Below, in pieces: positions 52,901 through 64,000 of a DNA stretch of 64,000 nucleotides. Source of the DNA: Ifrita kowaldi (Eukaryota > Chordata > Aves > Passeriformes > Cinclosomatidae). Location of the stretch: contig VZRS01006725.1 in assembly GCA_013398055.1 (NCBI GenBank), positions 1,136,420 to 1,200,419 of the forward strand, written 5' to 3'. A program made the position numbers and the translations under genes. The first letter of the stretch is position 1. Each line of letters opens with the position of its first letter. The notes beneath the pieces are model-generated. The model was not told the origin of the DNA. It made no database searches and worked only from the letters and a program-made list of their open reading frames with translations.

Positions 52901-55900
52901 TCCCCACTGCACTGGAAATTGATACAGGCAGGAAGGAGTGTGACTAGGACACTCTTGGAAGAGTTAAATTTAAAACAAAAATCCTAGCTTCCCTTAAAAC
53001 CTACTTATAAGAGAAGTACCCAGTGTTGCTAAAATGTGCTGTCATATGGGTTTTGGATCATGAGAGGCAGATGTTCCCTGGGGTTTTGTCATCTCCAAAT
53101 GAGATAAATAATTTAGGCCTGTGATTGACTTGTTACAGACATGCAAAAATCACAAACACAACAGAATCCCAAACTTCATTGGGGAATCCAGTGACTTGTT
53201 CCGTATAAATATTCAGTGGTAGGAGATGAGACAGAATTTCTCACTATGGCATTATGCATGCACCCAGCATGATGGCATTTTAATTCTCTTCTTAGATGGT
53301 ACAGTGCTGTCACCCCATAGAAACTAGAAATTAAAAAGTCTGTGCCAGCCTGCACATTCCCCGTGCTACACGGAAGAAAAGCTATCTGAAGTAACTGAGG
53401 GCTCAGAGGTGGCAGAGAATGTCTGGATTAAAGTTTCATGACAAAGGTACACATACCCTGAAGATCTGACTGTTATCATTGCCATCTGACACTTGAGAGT
53501 GCTGCTCAGCAGAGTGTGAATTGATGACATGCTGTTTGTTTCTCCTCATGCTAACTCCCTGTGTGGGCATGGCTTGTGTGTGTGTATATTTTTATATATA
53601 TATGTAAAAGTGGTGTCAGGTATCATCATTACCTGGAAGTGAATGCAGAGCCATCAGAGATTCAGAAATTCGTAGCCCAGGTTTGTGTACAACTTTTTTA
53701 TGTGGAGAGACCCTCCCTAGGCAAGTTAAAGTCACTGATTATAAGTGCCCATGGAGAGGTTGCACGAAGTTAAATAAACTGCAGTAAGCTGTGTCAAGTT
53801 TCCCATTTGTCCCTCAGTAGGTGAGCTCTAAATATCTTCACCATGTCTTCTAACAGCCTTCCCAAATCCTTCATGAGTCCAATTTCCTGATGTCAGGACT
53901 GGGATCTGCAACCACATCAAAGTTAACTTGTGGGATTTTGCTCTGCTTTTCATAGTTATGGATGCTAAGCTTCAATAATGTGCTTAGTGCTGTAAGAGGC
54001 AGCAAAAATGACACTTGGTGGCCCAAGGAGTGTGCAGTCTAACGACAGACAGACAGTGCAGAGTGTGCTGGGAGACCTGGGGAGCACACTTCTGGGAGAA
54101 ATGGTGCTTTTTGAAATAATGGTTGGGAGCCTGACAACATTTACATTAGCACTGGTGAGTATTCATGGCTTCAAGAATGATGAGAGTTTAGGGAAGGGAT
54201 TTGGCTTCAGCAGATTTTATTCTGCCACATGCAGAGGGATCAGATCAGTCGACCATTGATGCTATAGTCATGTGCTGTTCCTTCCTTGCTTTTTTTTTTC
54301 CATGTGGTGTTTGAGCCTGCTTTTTGATCTGTGCCCCTACATTCTGCACTCCCACTAACAGGCTGCTCACAAATGCAGAGGAGTTTACGTCCTGCCAAAT
54401 GTGTAATTACTGCAGGCACCTCACTGCCTACTAAGGAAGTTTCGCTGGCCTTACACTGATGTCAGATATTGCTGTACCAAAAACTCATCTCCAAGAAAAT
54501 AAGCTTCTTTAGTCTATGATTTTTAGTAAGTCCTTCAAAGTAAAATTGATATATTTGGGCCCTTACTTCCTTTTCCTTAGTTCTGTGGATATGTGTAGGA
54601 TTAGAAGTTCTTTCTCTATTAGTGATCTCTCTTCTAGTTAAATAAGTGTATTTATTGAAGGGACAATTCTATTAGTAGCAAAAAAGGTCTGAAGACAAAA
54701 AGTGAGAAATTTTCAAGCATACTAACAATGCAAATTGCTAAGCTGTTTTGGGGCCTATTTTAGAACAGAATCCACATGAGGAAATAATTTGTCATATGCT
54801 TAACTTGTATTTGAAACAGATTAATGAGCATGGTATCTAAAATCTGGGTCATGCAGTAAAAGTGAAAAAAACTGACGCGCAGTCCGAGTGATGTCAATGA
54901 AATTCTCAAGTTAGGAACTGGAGTAGGCCTTAAGAGAAAACAAGAGGATCTTTGGGGTAAAGCTGATGAATATTACACACTTCCCTTTGCTCTAATTCTT
55001 TAGCCCTGCTTGAGCTTTTGTTCCAGGTACAGATCCCGGGCTTGCCTGTGTTTTAGCCTTCTGATTCTAGAAGCAGCTGAAGGCTCGTTGTTTCCCATTG
55101 CAGATGTGTGATAAATCGGTTCTCAGCACACAGTAACTGTTTGTTAATTGTGATTACTCTGAAGCAAATGGGTCTTCTCCTTAGAGTAGTGATGCAGTCT
55201 TCTACTAAGCCTGACAGGACTCATCCAGTGCAGGCTCTAACAAAGGAATGTATTGTTGTGTAAGGGGCAAATTAGTGATCTATAGCTTTACTCAGACGGC
55301 AGCAATTACTGTAGTCATGATTTGTCACGATTAGTTTGTGAATGTTAATTATCAGCTTCTCAATCTATTTCCTCTGAAATAGGCACTAACCACTGATGAT
55401 GACCAATTTCTGATGGACTGGTTTGGGTTACCACTTTTTCTTGTGTTACTGCCATTGCCTCGGGCCTCATCTGCACTGGGTGGCTTCAACAGAAACACTC
55501 TTGCTCTTTCACAAGAGCTGCTGTAACTCATCTGTTCCTGGTTGAGAGTCCTCGCAGAGACTGGTTTTACCTGCAGATGTTGTGCAGTGTTATAAATGAG
55601 TGTTTTGTTGTCTCCTCTGCAGTGGTTGAGTGGGAGTTCATTTACAGTGAGCCGCGGGATGCCTCCCTGGGATTGTGAAATCCTTCACATCAATGCACTT
55701 GGTCCTCTGCACCCCATCAAACTTCGTTTCACAAACTTGGTGATTGCTTTAAACTTGTGTGTTGGCTTCTCTTTAAAAGGAAAAAGCAGTGTCTGTACAG
55801 TTGTCTTTTTGTTTTGTACTCTAAGCTACACTTTCTTGTGATTTTTGACTTGCTTTTCAGCAGAAATGGCAATTCCTGGGAGGCTGTGTTTCTGCTTAGC

Positions 55901-58900
55901 TCTAGAAGCAGCAAATTGAATTTAATTAGAGGTGAGTGTGATCTGGCGATGTGACAGGCAGGCTTTGCCCAGCACCACCGACAGCACAACTTCCCCAGCT
56001 CTGAAACGGGATGGGCAGCAGGTCAGGGCACCCTTTTTCCCCAGCATCCACACGCCTCAGCTTGTTGCATTTCACCTCCTTGTGCCTGTGAGTTTGCAGG
56101 CGGGGACTTGTCGAAGCTCTCCCTGCGCACCGGCTGCTCCGCGGATTTCCCACGGATTCCACAGCCCTGGACATCCAGCACCAGCAGCCCCTTTGTCAGC
56201 AGAAGCCAGAGAGAAAATACCACTGCCATGTGGGAGCAGAGCTGGTGGCTCAGCTGTACAGAAATGAATCACCAAGTTCAGCCCCTGGCAGGGGCTGTGA
56301 GGGCTGATAAGGCGGCATCCTCAGCTGGAGCAAACAGAGTGAGGCACATCCAGCTTCCCGTGGCTGGATTGCTGATTCACTGTGAGAGTTCTGTGGGTTA
56401 TGTGGAAAGAGGAAGTCCGAGGCTGTTAGGAGAAAAGGAGGAATCTTCATTTTTGGAAAGTGGAAGGGAGGACGGATTTTGAGATGTGGTAATAGAAAAT
56501 AGAAGGAAAAACATTGTTGTGACACAATGTGGATCTTCGCTGTTCTCCATTTGTGAGTCTTCATTTGAGAAGAAATTGAAAGATGGGATTTGCAAAGTGG
56601 CTTATATATAGGTTGTGGTTTTACTAAATATATAGTATTGTTGGCCAAGGTTTCTTATTTCATCTGGAAAAATAAACAAATTTCAATCTCTAACAAGCCA
56701 AATTCAACATGAGATCAGATCACTGCAGCTGCTATGACTTTGCCACATATATCCACAGAGTCAAGAGCTAGTGCTTTAAAAAAATGCATATTTTGTGGTT
56801 TTCTTTCATCTTGAAAATCAACAGGATAGTAAAGAGAGCAAGCATTTTTCTGAATTGTTAAATGTCACAGAGGCAGTTAGGCATTCTATCATAAGCTAGA
56901 GAAACACATATATCTTTATGCATTGACTCTTTAAAGTGTTTTATTACAGTTTGACAATCATTTTGGGATACTGAGTAAAGGTGTCTACACCCTCAGCCCT
57001 CATGGCCACACCAAAGCAGGAACCAGCAGGAGGTTCAAGATCTTACAGTGTTGCAAGTGAAGGCAAGTAGTTTACAGCTGAGTTGTTTGTTGCTGTGATC
57101 ATTTTATTTTCCTTAATTCAGAGACCATGAAATGGTACAGCAGATAAAATATTTGATGTGTATGAAAGATTAAGTTGGAGAGTGCAGTGTGGGTCAGTCT
57201 GAAACACATGTACAGAAAAAGGCATGGTTGGATGTGGCAGTAATGATTTTTTCTTCTCTGATTCAGGTGATCCTTACAAACTTGCCTGGACATTTTGCGG
57301 GTGAGAAAAGAGCTCTGTTGATGAGAAACCTCTACAATCATGTCTCAGAGCTTCCCAGATCACCTAGACTTGTAGGGGGTAATGGATTGTTATCTTCTCC
57401 TCTCCCTTGTCTTTGACTTGCAGCCTCTGCCTGCCCCTAGCGAAAACACCAACATCACAGTCCCAGTCTGCTCTTTACTCACCCCAGAGGGGCTGCAGTG
57501 AAGCAAAGTGGTCAGTGCAAGTTATTATCTGGGTGTGCTTTGTTTTAACCTGTTGGCATTAGAGGAGATTCAAATAACCCAGTAAAGCTTCCAGCAGACC
57601 ACCCCTCACAGTTTAAGGAATCCCATTGAGATGATTCACAAGCTACCACCATTATTCTGGTTTCCAGCAACAAGTAGGCAGAACTGTTAGTGTGGCTGCT
57701 ATTCCATTGCATGTCCTGCTGGGCAGCTGGGACCTGAAATTTTTGGAGCCCGTGCAGATGGAAACAGAGAAGTTGGAACAGCCTCTGTGCCCAGAGGAGC
57801 AGCCAAACTTTTGATGTCCAAAACCTCTCTGTCCCCACCATTAAATTTCTACAGTGGTTTCCAGAATCCCAAATTGAACACTCAGGCTCTCTTCTTCATA
57901 GTTGTCTCCACTGAAAATCCAGTCGAGGCTGGAAAGTGCATGTGTGCATGTGCAATGTGCTGTGCACCTGAAAGAAATGTGTCTGTAAGAGAGATGTAAG
58001 ATTTGCCTTTTGAAAAGCCATTATCTGGAGAAATGAAGGGTGCTGATTTTACAGCATTAAGAGATCCTGCTGGATGGAGGGAAAGCAGCGTGGCATGAAC
58101 CTGTGAAAAGCTGGAATGTTTACAGAGGACTGATCCCACAGCTCCTAGCGACAGCAGCTGTGCTGTGACATACAGAGTGGTGTACCAGTTGTCTGATCCA
58201 TAGGTTTCACTTCTAGGACTATTATTTCTTGGCAGCCAACCTAACATAATTACGTATGTTTTCCTGCAACAAGCAAACACTTTATGTGGCTGAGGAAACA
58301 GCTGCACTACACTGAAGAGCTCGTTTGCATAAATATGAAAGTATAGTGGCAGAATTACAAAATTATATATTGTGTAGGGTTAATGTCAAGGATTATAAAT
58401 GCCAATAGGGATTATAAATACCTATAATGCCCTTTTATTTAAAAAGGAATTAATATTTAGCCATTTTGAACATTGAAAGACAGTTTGTCATCTGACTATT
58501 TCAAAGTGTGACTATTTAGTCTAAAAATAACTTTGAATGTGACTCTGAACTGGAGATCTTTGCATCTTTCCTTATTTTCTGGTTTGAGCTACTCTTCAGA
58601 GAATGGAGAGGCAGAGAGACACCTTCAGAAAGGATTGCCAAGCCAGATAAAATTTGCCTCATTTTCTTTGAATTTAAACTAGGCTTTTTGTTTGTAAATT
58701 CATAGAGGAGTTTCTGAAGGATCCTGGTAAAACTTCTTGTGTTTGAGCTACATAATACTAAACTCCAGGCTGCAAGTAACATGACCTGGGGTACTCACTG
58801 AGTCATAATACGAAGTGTTTCCAGAAAAGACCTAGTGACAACACAAGTGTTTGTGCAAATGTGTGTCTAAAGGAAGAGATTTGGTGGAGAAAAACTTAAA

Positions 58901-60603
58901 AGGTTTGTTTCAGTCCCTCACCTGCTTCACTTTGTGACCATACAAGCGCTTGTGCCTTACAAGAAAGATGTACAAACCAGAAAAGGAAGGCTAAAAATGT
59001 GGAGGATATGGACACAGCACCAGCCCATACGGCCCTAAATGATATGTGGATTTACAGCATCACACTGTGGCAGCTGAATTCCTGCTCTGTGCAGGGGCAG
59101 CTTGGCAGGGAGACCTCGTGAAGAGGGTGCAGCTTAGGTGGTGTTTAGCCCAGCGCTTTAAAAGAGATTTATCACCCATTCTGTGTCACCACAAGGCAGG
59201 GAGGCTGTGAACTGCACACAGTTCTGTAGAGGGGACAGAAACCCCTGAGAACAGAGCTCCATGGGCTGCTGGGGCCATCTCAGCCCTCTCTGCTCTGCCT
59301 CCAGAGCCCTTGTGCTCACAGCACAGTCAGCACATTGCAGTGCTGACACAGTGCAATGGGTCCGACCAAAGCTCTTGGTGCTGGCCCCAGAGTGATGTGT
59401 TGTTTTGATTTCTTGGGTGGTTTTATGCAGATTTGATTTACGTGGTTGGTTTCAGCTGATAGATTCAGTTGTGCAATTTGTACAGCTTTTAATGAAGTAA
59501 GAGCAGAAAAATGCTCCAAGTGTCATGACAGCGTGATGAGATGAGCTCTAACTCATCTTCTCATGATGTTTCAAAATACGTTGCCACATTTTTCCTCCAG
59601 CTGTTTATTCTGCCCATCTGCTGGATGCTGCATTTCTTGCTGGCAATAGAAAATCCAGTCTCAGTGCCCAGAGGATGATGAGGTTTTTTCTGAGTTGTTT
59701 TTTGCTCACAGTTTTAAGACTCGGCACTAAAGCAGCTCAAGAGCATGAACATGGACTGTTGAATGATACTGCATTTCTCCAGAACCTGCTGCTCCCCAAG
59801 AGGAAGTCCTGCTTGGTTTCATCCTTTTCCTTACACCAGCCTTTGTAAACAGATCAAACATTAACCAGAAAGAAAATTAACTTTGTTTTGGCCAAAGCAG
59901 GGTGGGCTCAGTGGCTTGAGCGCACTGTGAGAAGCAAAGGAAGAAGGAGGAAAAGGGATGGTACCAGCCCTCCTGTGGGCAAGCTGTCAAATTTGCCTGT
60001 TTAGATTACTGATTCCACAACACCACCCCACTGTCACCTCCAGCAAGAAGATGGTAACCCAAATCCAGAGGGTGGAGGTGCCTAGAGCTCTCAGCTCTTT
60101 AGCTTTTCTGGCAGCAGATTGTTGTAGCTATTGAGTGATTGGTTTGCATCAGCATTTTGGGCCTGGAGAAGATAAACTGTTAACCCTGTAGCCAATACAT
60201 CCTTGTTACCTTGGGAAGAAGGCATTGGACTGTTACCAAAAGTTTGGTAAAAATAAAAAGCTCCTTAACACCAATGTAGCAGGCATTCTTTATTTTTTCT
60301 GGATGCATGAGGGGATATCTCCTGTGAAATACCATAGAAATAGTCACAGAGTGCCTGTCCTCTCTAATATCCTTCTCTGATCACAGAAATCACACAGCTG
60401 GAAGAACATAACAGAGGTGCAGGAATGCATGGGGTGTGGGGGGAATAGGAACTTTTTAAACTGGCTCTGCTACTAAGGGTAAGGGTGAACATCCACATCA
60501 GCTTGCATTCATCAGCTCTTGGCCATGCCCTCCCACCCATATATTCCTTACCTCTTTCATCACCAGTGATGCACAGGAAGCTGATTCATTTAAAATTTCC
60601 TGT

Positions 60604-60622
60604 AAAAAAAAAAAAAAAAAAA
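60604..60622 (+). repeat. A19 homopolymer
   Basis: Nineteen consecutive A, the longest homopolymer in the window. No retrocopy or SINE body was recognised immediately upstream, so it may be a simple repeat. Confidence 0.95.
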
Positions 60623-62208
60623 GAAGAGCTTATGGTGTGATGGAGATGCTCCCTAATTAGCATGCAAATATGTGATGAGGAAATATTTCCTCTAAACACT
60701 GCTGATACCTCTGAGGCAATCCATGGGGCTTTTGACTATTCCCTTGGACCCAAACTGATTTTCTCACCATGTGGTTTAGAATGGGAGGTTACTGAGATGG
60801 TTTGGAAACCTGCAAAGCATCCAGGTTTGTTTTTGTGCTGAAGCAGACACACTGGAACCAGTATGTGTTTATAATAAGCTAAAAAGAGCTGTTGTGGGAA
60901 AATAAGAGAGCAGTAAGAAGATGTGGAATTAAAGAAGAGAACAGGTGATAAATATGAGAAATGTGAGTTGGAGTCACAGGTATGGAAGGTATATGAAACA
61001 GCACTACTTAGCACGAGGCCAATAAGTAATCAAATGTACATATCATGAGGAAAGATGAGTGAAGTTGTAGCAATTTTCTTGTTGCTCAAAAAGGGGAGCA
61101 GAAATCTGTATCAATCTGCCTCCTGGGTACTCTTACAGCTCTTACAAGCTGCAGGAAGGTGCATCCAGCTTCAGAAGAGGATGTTTGTGCTTTTCAGGCG
61201 ATCTTGCCGAGACGAATAAACAAATAGGGCTGGGAAATGGTCTTTTTTGAATTTAAACAGGTGTATTAGTATAGGAAGACTGCCTGAGAATTGATGGAAC
61301 CCTGTGGACTTGCTATAAAGACTGGATGATGAAAGAATGATAACACATGTGAGAACTGAAGCTGAAAAGGCATGTCAGTTAAAAGTGAAGCTGGAAATGC
61401 AACAGGACTCTGTCTTGTTCTCCCAGTTGTTTGAAATTCTCAGGCATAAGCCTCTTAACACTTGCTGGAAGAAGACATGCTAAAGATTACCAGCCTGGAG
61501 GTATTAGGGTATGCAAGGCATTAGGAATGGTAATTACCATGACCTCATACATAAATAATCATTTAATAACACAGCTGATTTCTGGAGACTTAACAGGGTG
61601 CTGTCAGTGTAGAAAACACAAAAAGGAAATTTCTTGAAGCAGGAAATGCCTTCAGTCTAAGAACTATAAAGGAAAGAAGCTTTGAAAAACAAAAAAAGCA
61701 AGCATTATCGTGTTCCATAAAAAGGCAGTGAGGCTGAGAAGGAGATGCTGCACAAGAACCTGTCGGCAGGTTTTCAGACTTTGCAATGTGGAATGCTAAT
61801 GATAAGCTCCTAAACAGAGCAGGCCAGGGCTGGATGATACTGCAAAATATCAGCTCCCACTAGACCAGTACATTTTTGATACCTTTTCAGATCAGCTGTT
61901 TTCCAGTTAGCTGAAAAACGAACATAAAGTCTAATTTTAGACATATTTGTGTTTGAAAAGTGGGACTTTATCCATACAATTACTTAAAATGTCTGGTTTG
62001 TTATCTTGTTTATTACTCTGTTGTCCAAAATCTCATCAATTTTATGGTTAGCATCAACTCTGGCAGTGTTTCCAGAGCCAAATAAACTTCACAACAACTT
62101 TATGGTGTGAGATGTGTAATAACTTGTAATAACTGTAATTGTGCAGTTTGACAATATTTATTCATGGCTTTAGCATTTGCAACTTGATAGCCTATTTTAA
62201 CAATACTG

Positions 62209-62238
62209 CAGAAAATGTTCTCAAATAAACATTTTCTG
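62209..62238. repeat. Perfect 11-bp inverted repeat with 8-nt loop
   Basis: CAGAAAATGTT at 62209-62219 pairs with AACATTTTCTG at 62228-62238 around an 8-base loop. It lies in AT-rich non-coding DNA. It could be chance or part of a conserved element. Confidence 0.9.
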
Positions 62239-63324
62239 TAACTGAGCAATCCTAATGAATTTACATCATGTATGGTAAGTGCATTTAATTTTTAATTTAA
62301 GTGTAACTCCAGTTAATGGAGTTTCATTAATGGAAAGTCAACGAAAAGTCATGAATGTTATTAATTGTGAGTAGAACAGACTATTTTTAGCCTCTGTTCC
62401 CCATGATCACAGAAGACTTGTTCTTAAAAAAACTTGGTTTTGAGAATGAGTCCTAGATCTGTGCTGCAGATTTCTACAGGGAGAGATATTTTTAAAGTGG
62501 CAAATCATATCCAGTTGAGACAACAGTTGAATGGAAAACTTTAATACTTAATTGTGATATGTAGATTTTGCTGTTTAATATATAAATTTTCTCAGTTACA
62601 TAGGAAAATTTTAAAAATGAACTATTGATTACTACAGATATTTACATTCCTGCACTAAAATTTTTCCCCTTTTCTCACCCAACATTTAAGAAGTGTCCTT
62701 CTGAGGGCAGTACTTAGCTAGAAATGAATTATCCAAAGCTGTGGGTTATTGCTTTTGTTATTTAAATGAAGGACAAGGTTTGTATAAACATGTTATCACA
62801 CTATCCTGGGAGGATTTGCAATTAAATTAATTAATTTAGTTAGATACATAATTATGAAATTTGGGCCAAATCTAGTGCTAATAATTTCAGAATTTGTTTC
62901 CATAAACCCTTAACTGAGAAGCCACTGGGAGGGTTGGTGACTCTGCTGTTTAAATTATTTTGTTTCAGAACTCGAGCCATTCATGTCTGTTTAACACTGC
63001 GTGAATTCCCCTGAGCTTCCCTGCAGGATAGTGAGGTTTTTGAGGAGCTTACATCACACTGTAGGAGGATTTTTCATTTTTTTCTGAGGACAGGATTTTG
63101 TGTTGAAATGTAACTTCTTTATAGTTCCCATTGTTCACTGAATTTTCCAATTAGTGTCCACAACAGCTGAAGCCTGTGAGAATTCCCTGTGAATTACAGC
63201 ATCGTGTTGAACTGCAGCAGATATGGAGGTGCTGTGTCAGAAAATATGAAGCACTTTTCCCAAGTATACATCTGCAATTGCATTTATTTTAAAACTTGAA
63301 AGAGAAGTTGAAATTGAGGTTTTC

Positions 63325-63540
63325 TTACAGCTTTTTTTCTAGTCTGTGTTTTTCAATCTCCTCTCTTTTTGCCTGAGGATCGATAATATGTACTGTGCCC
63401 AGAGGGTACATTTGTTTGTTACAGAACATCTCACGAGCCATCATTTCCAAGCTGCTGGACTGCAAAGCCAAGCTGAGTAGATTCTTAGTTTTCTTTTTAA
63501 ATGTCACTGACTTCATTTCAGGTTTGTAGAGGTTTTTTCC
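63325..63540 (-). other. Unidentified coding-like ORF, possible terminal exon or retrocopy
   Basis: Open frame of 71 codons after an upstream TAG, ending in TAA at 63325-63327. The C-terminal half has protein-like composition, with MAREMFCNKQMYPLGTV and IIDPQAKREEIEKHRLEKKL, ending in a charged helix-like stretch. An AATAAA on the same strand at 63283-63288 lies about 40 nt after the stop. A possible acceptor (GGCTTTGCAG) precedes codon TCC at 63459; an alternative donor (GCT|GTAAGA) overlaps the stop. I do not recognise the family. Could be a last exon, an internal exon, a degraded retrocopy or chance. Confidence 0.3.
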
Positions 63541-64000
63541 CTACTATCTTGACAGCTAGCTTTCTCTTTGTAAGTGTCTCTTCATTCTTTTACTATTTCA
63601 GTATAACTTACAGTTTTCTACATAAAAATTGAAGGGCTATGCTCCTCTCACTCCTTCCAGTTGGAGGATTCCTGTGCTGTGATTCAGGGTACTAGGAGGC
63701 AGGCTGTTAAATAAATGGCTGATGGGGCTGGATGACTTTGGATGTGATCAGTGGCTTATGAGTGACTCCGAAAACCTGATCATTGCTTCAACTCCCACCG
63801 GCTTGATGGAGGCTGGGTCAGAGTCTGCATAAAGCAGCAGGATGAGGTCTCTGCACTCCTTCTGGATGTGGCAGGACCACCATTGTAACTATCCAGTAGG
63901 AAGTGGGCAGTTGGACATGGTCCAATCCTCAGAACCCAAGTGACAGCTAGAAGACCTTGAGGTGAGCTTTGTCTGCATGTGAGACTTTTTGTCCAGGATA

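Larger units (their letters stand above)
49946..63280. other. Intergenic stretch, no gene recognised
   Basis: About 13.3 kb. Contains a moderately GC-rich patch at about 55975-56300 without promoter motifs I can support, a 19-base A run at 60604-60622, and an 11-bp hairpin at 62209-62238. Open frames are short and mutually overlapping. No RNA gene or clear interspersed repeat was seen. Confidence 0.6.

Overview
The window looks like avian nuclear DNA. It is AT-rich, repeat-poor and intron-rich. The clear interspersed repeats are CR1 LINE fragments, the dominant LINE of birds and reptiles, plus one possible short avian LTR scrap; no mammalian SINEs are seen. The one convincing protein-coding gene is SPOPL (speckle-type POZ protein-like), on the minus strand. 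Its ten coding exons join without a frame break into a 392-residue MATH-BTB-BACK protein, the length I recall for human SPOPL.

Layout. 1-1444: 3' UTR of SPOPL, possibly continuing beyond the left edge. 1445-15686: coding exons and introns, read right to left. 15687-15743: 5' UTR part of the first coding exon. 15744 to about 30.2 kb: long first intron with one CR1 fragment. About 30.0-30.56 kb: CpG-rich promoter region with ETS-, AP-1- and YY1-like motifs, a G-quadruplex-prone tract and a 6-base assembly gap. About 30.57-31.29 kb: two nested CR1 elements. 31.3-64 kb: no recognisable gene except one short coding-like ORF near 63.4 kb that I cannot identify. The expected upstream neighbour (HNMT in the mammalian order) was not found.

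Function. SPOPL is a substrate adaptor of CUL3-RING ubiquitin ligases. The N-terminal MATH domain keeps the substrate-groove aromatic residues of SPOP at the same numbers (Y87, F102, Y123, W131, F133). The central BTB domain dimerises and binds CUL3. The C-terminal BACK-like region carries the 18-residue insertion that separates SPOPL from SPOP. Here that insertion is encoded by its own 54-nt exon, preceded by an 84-bp intron with a GC rather than GT donor. This arrangement could switch the protein between SPOPL-like and SPOP-like C-termini and is the most interesting feature of the window. I see no CRISPR array, operon, tRNA or rRNA, and no evidence of an undescribed multi-gene system.
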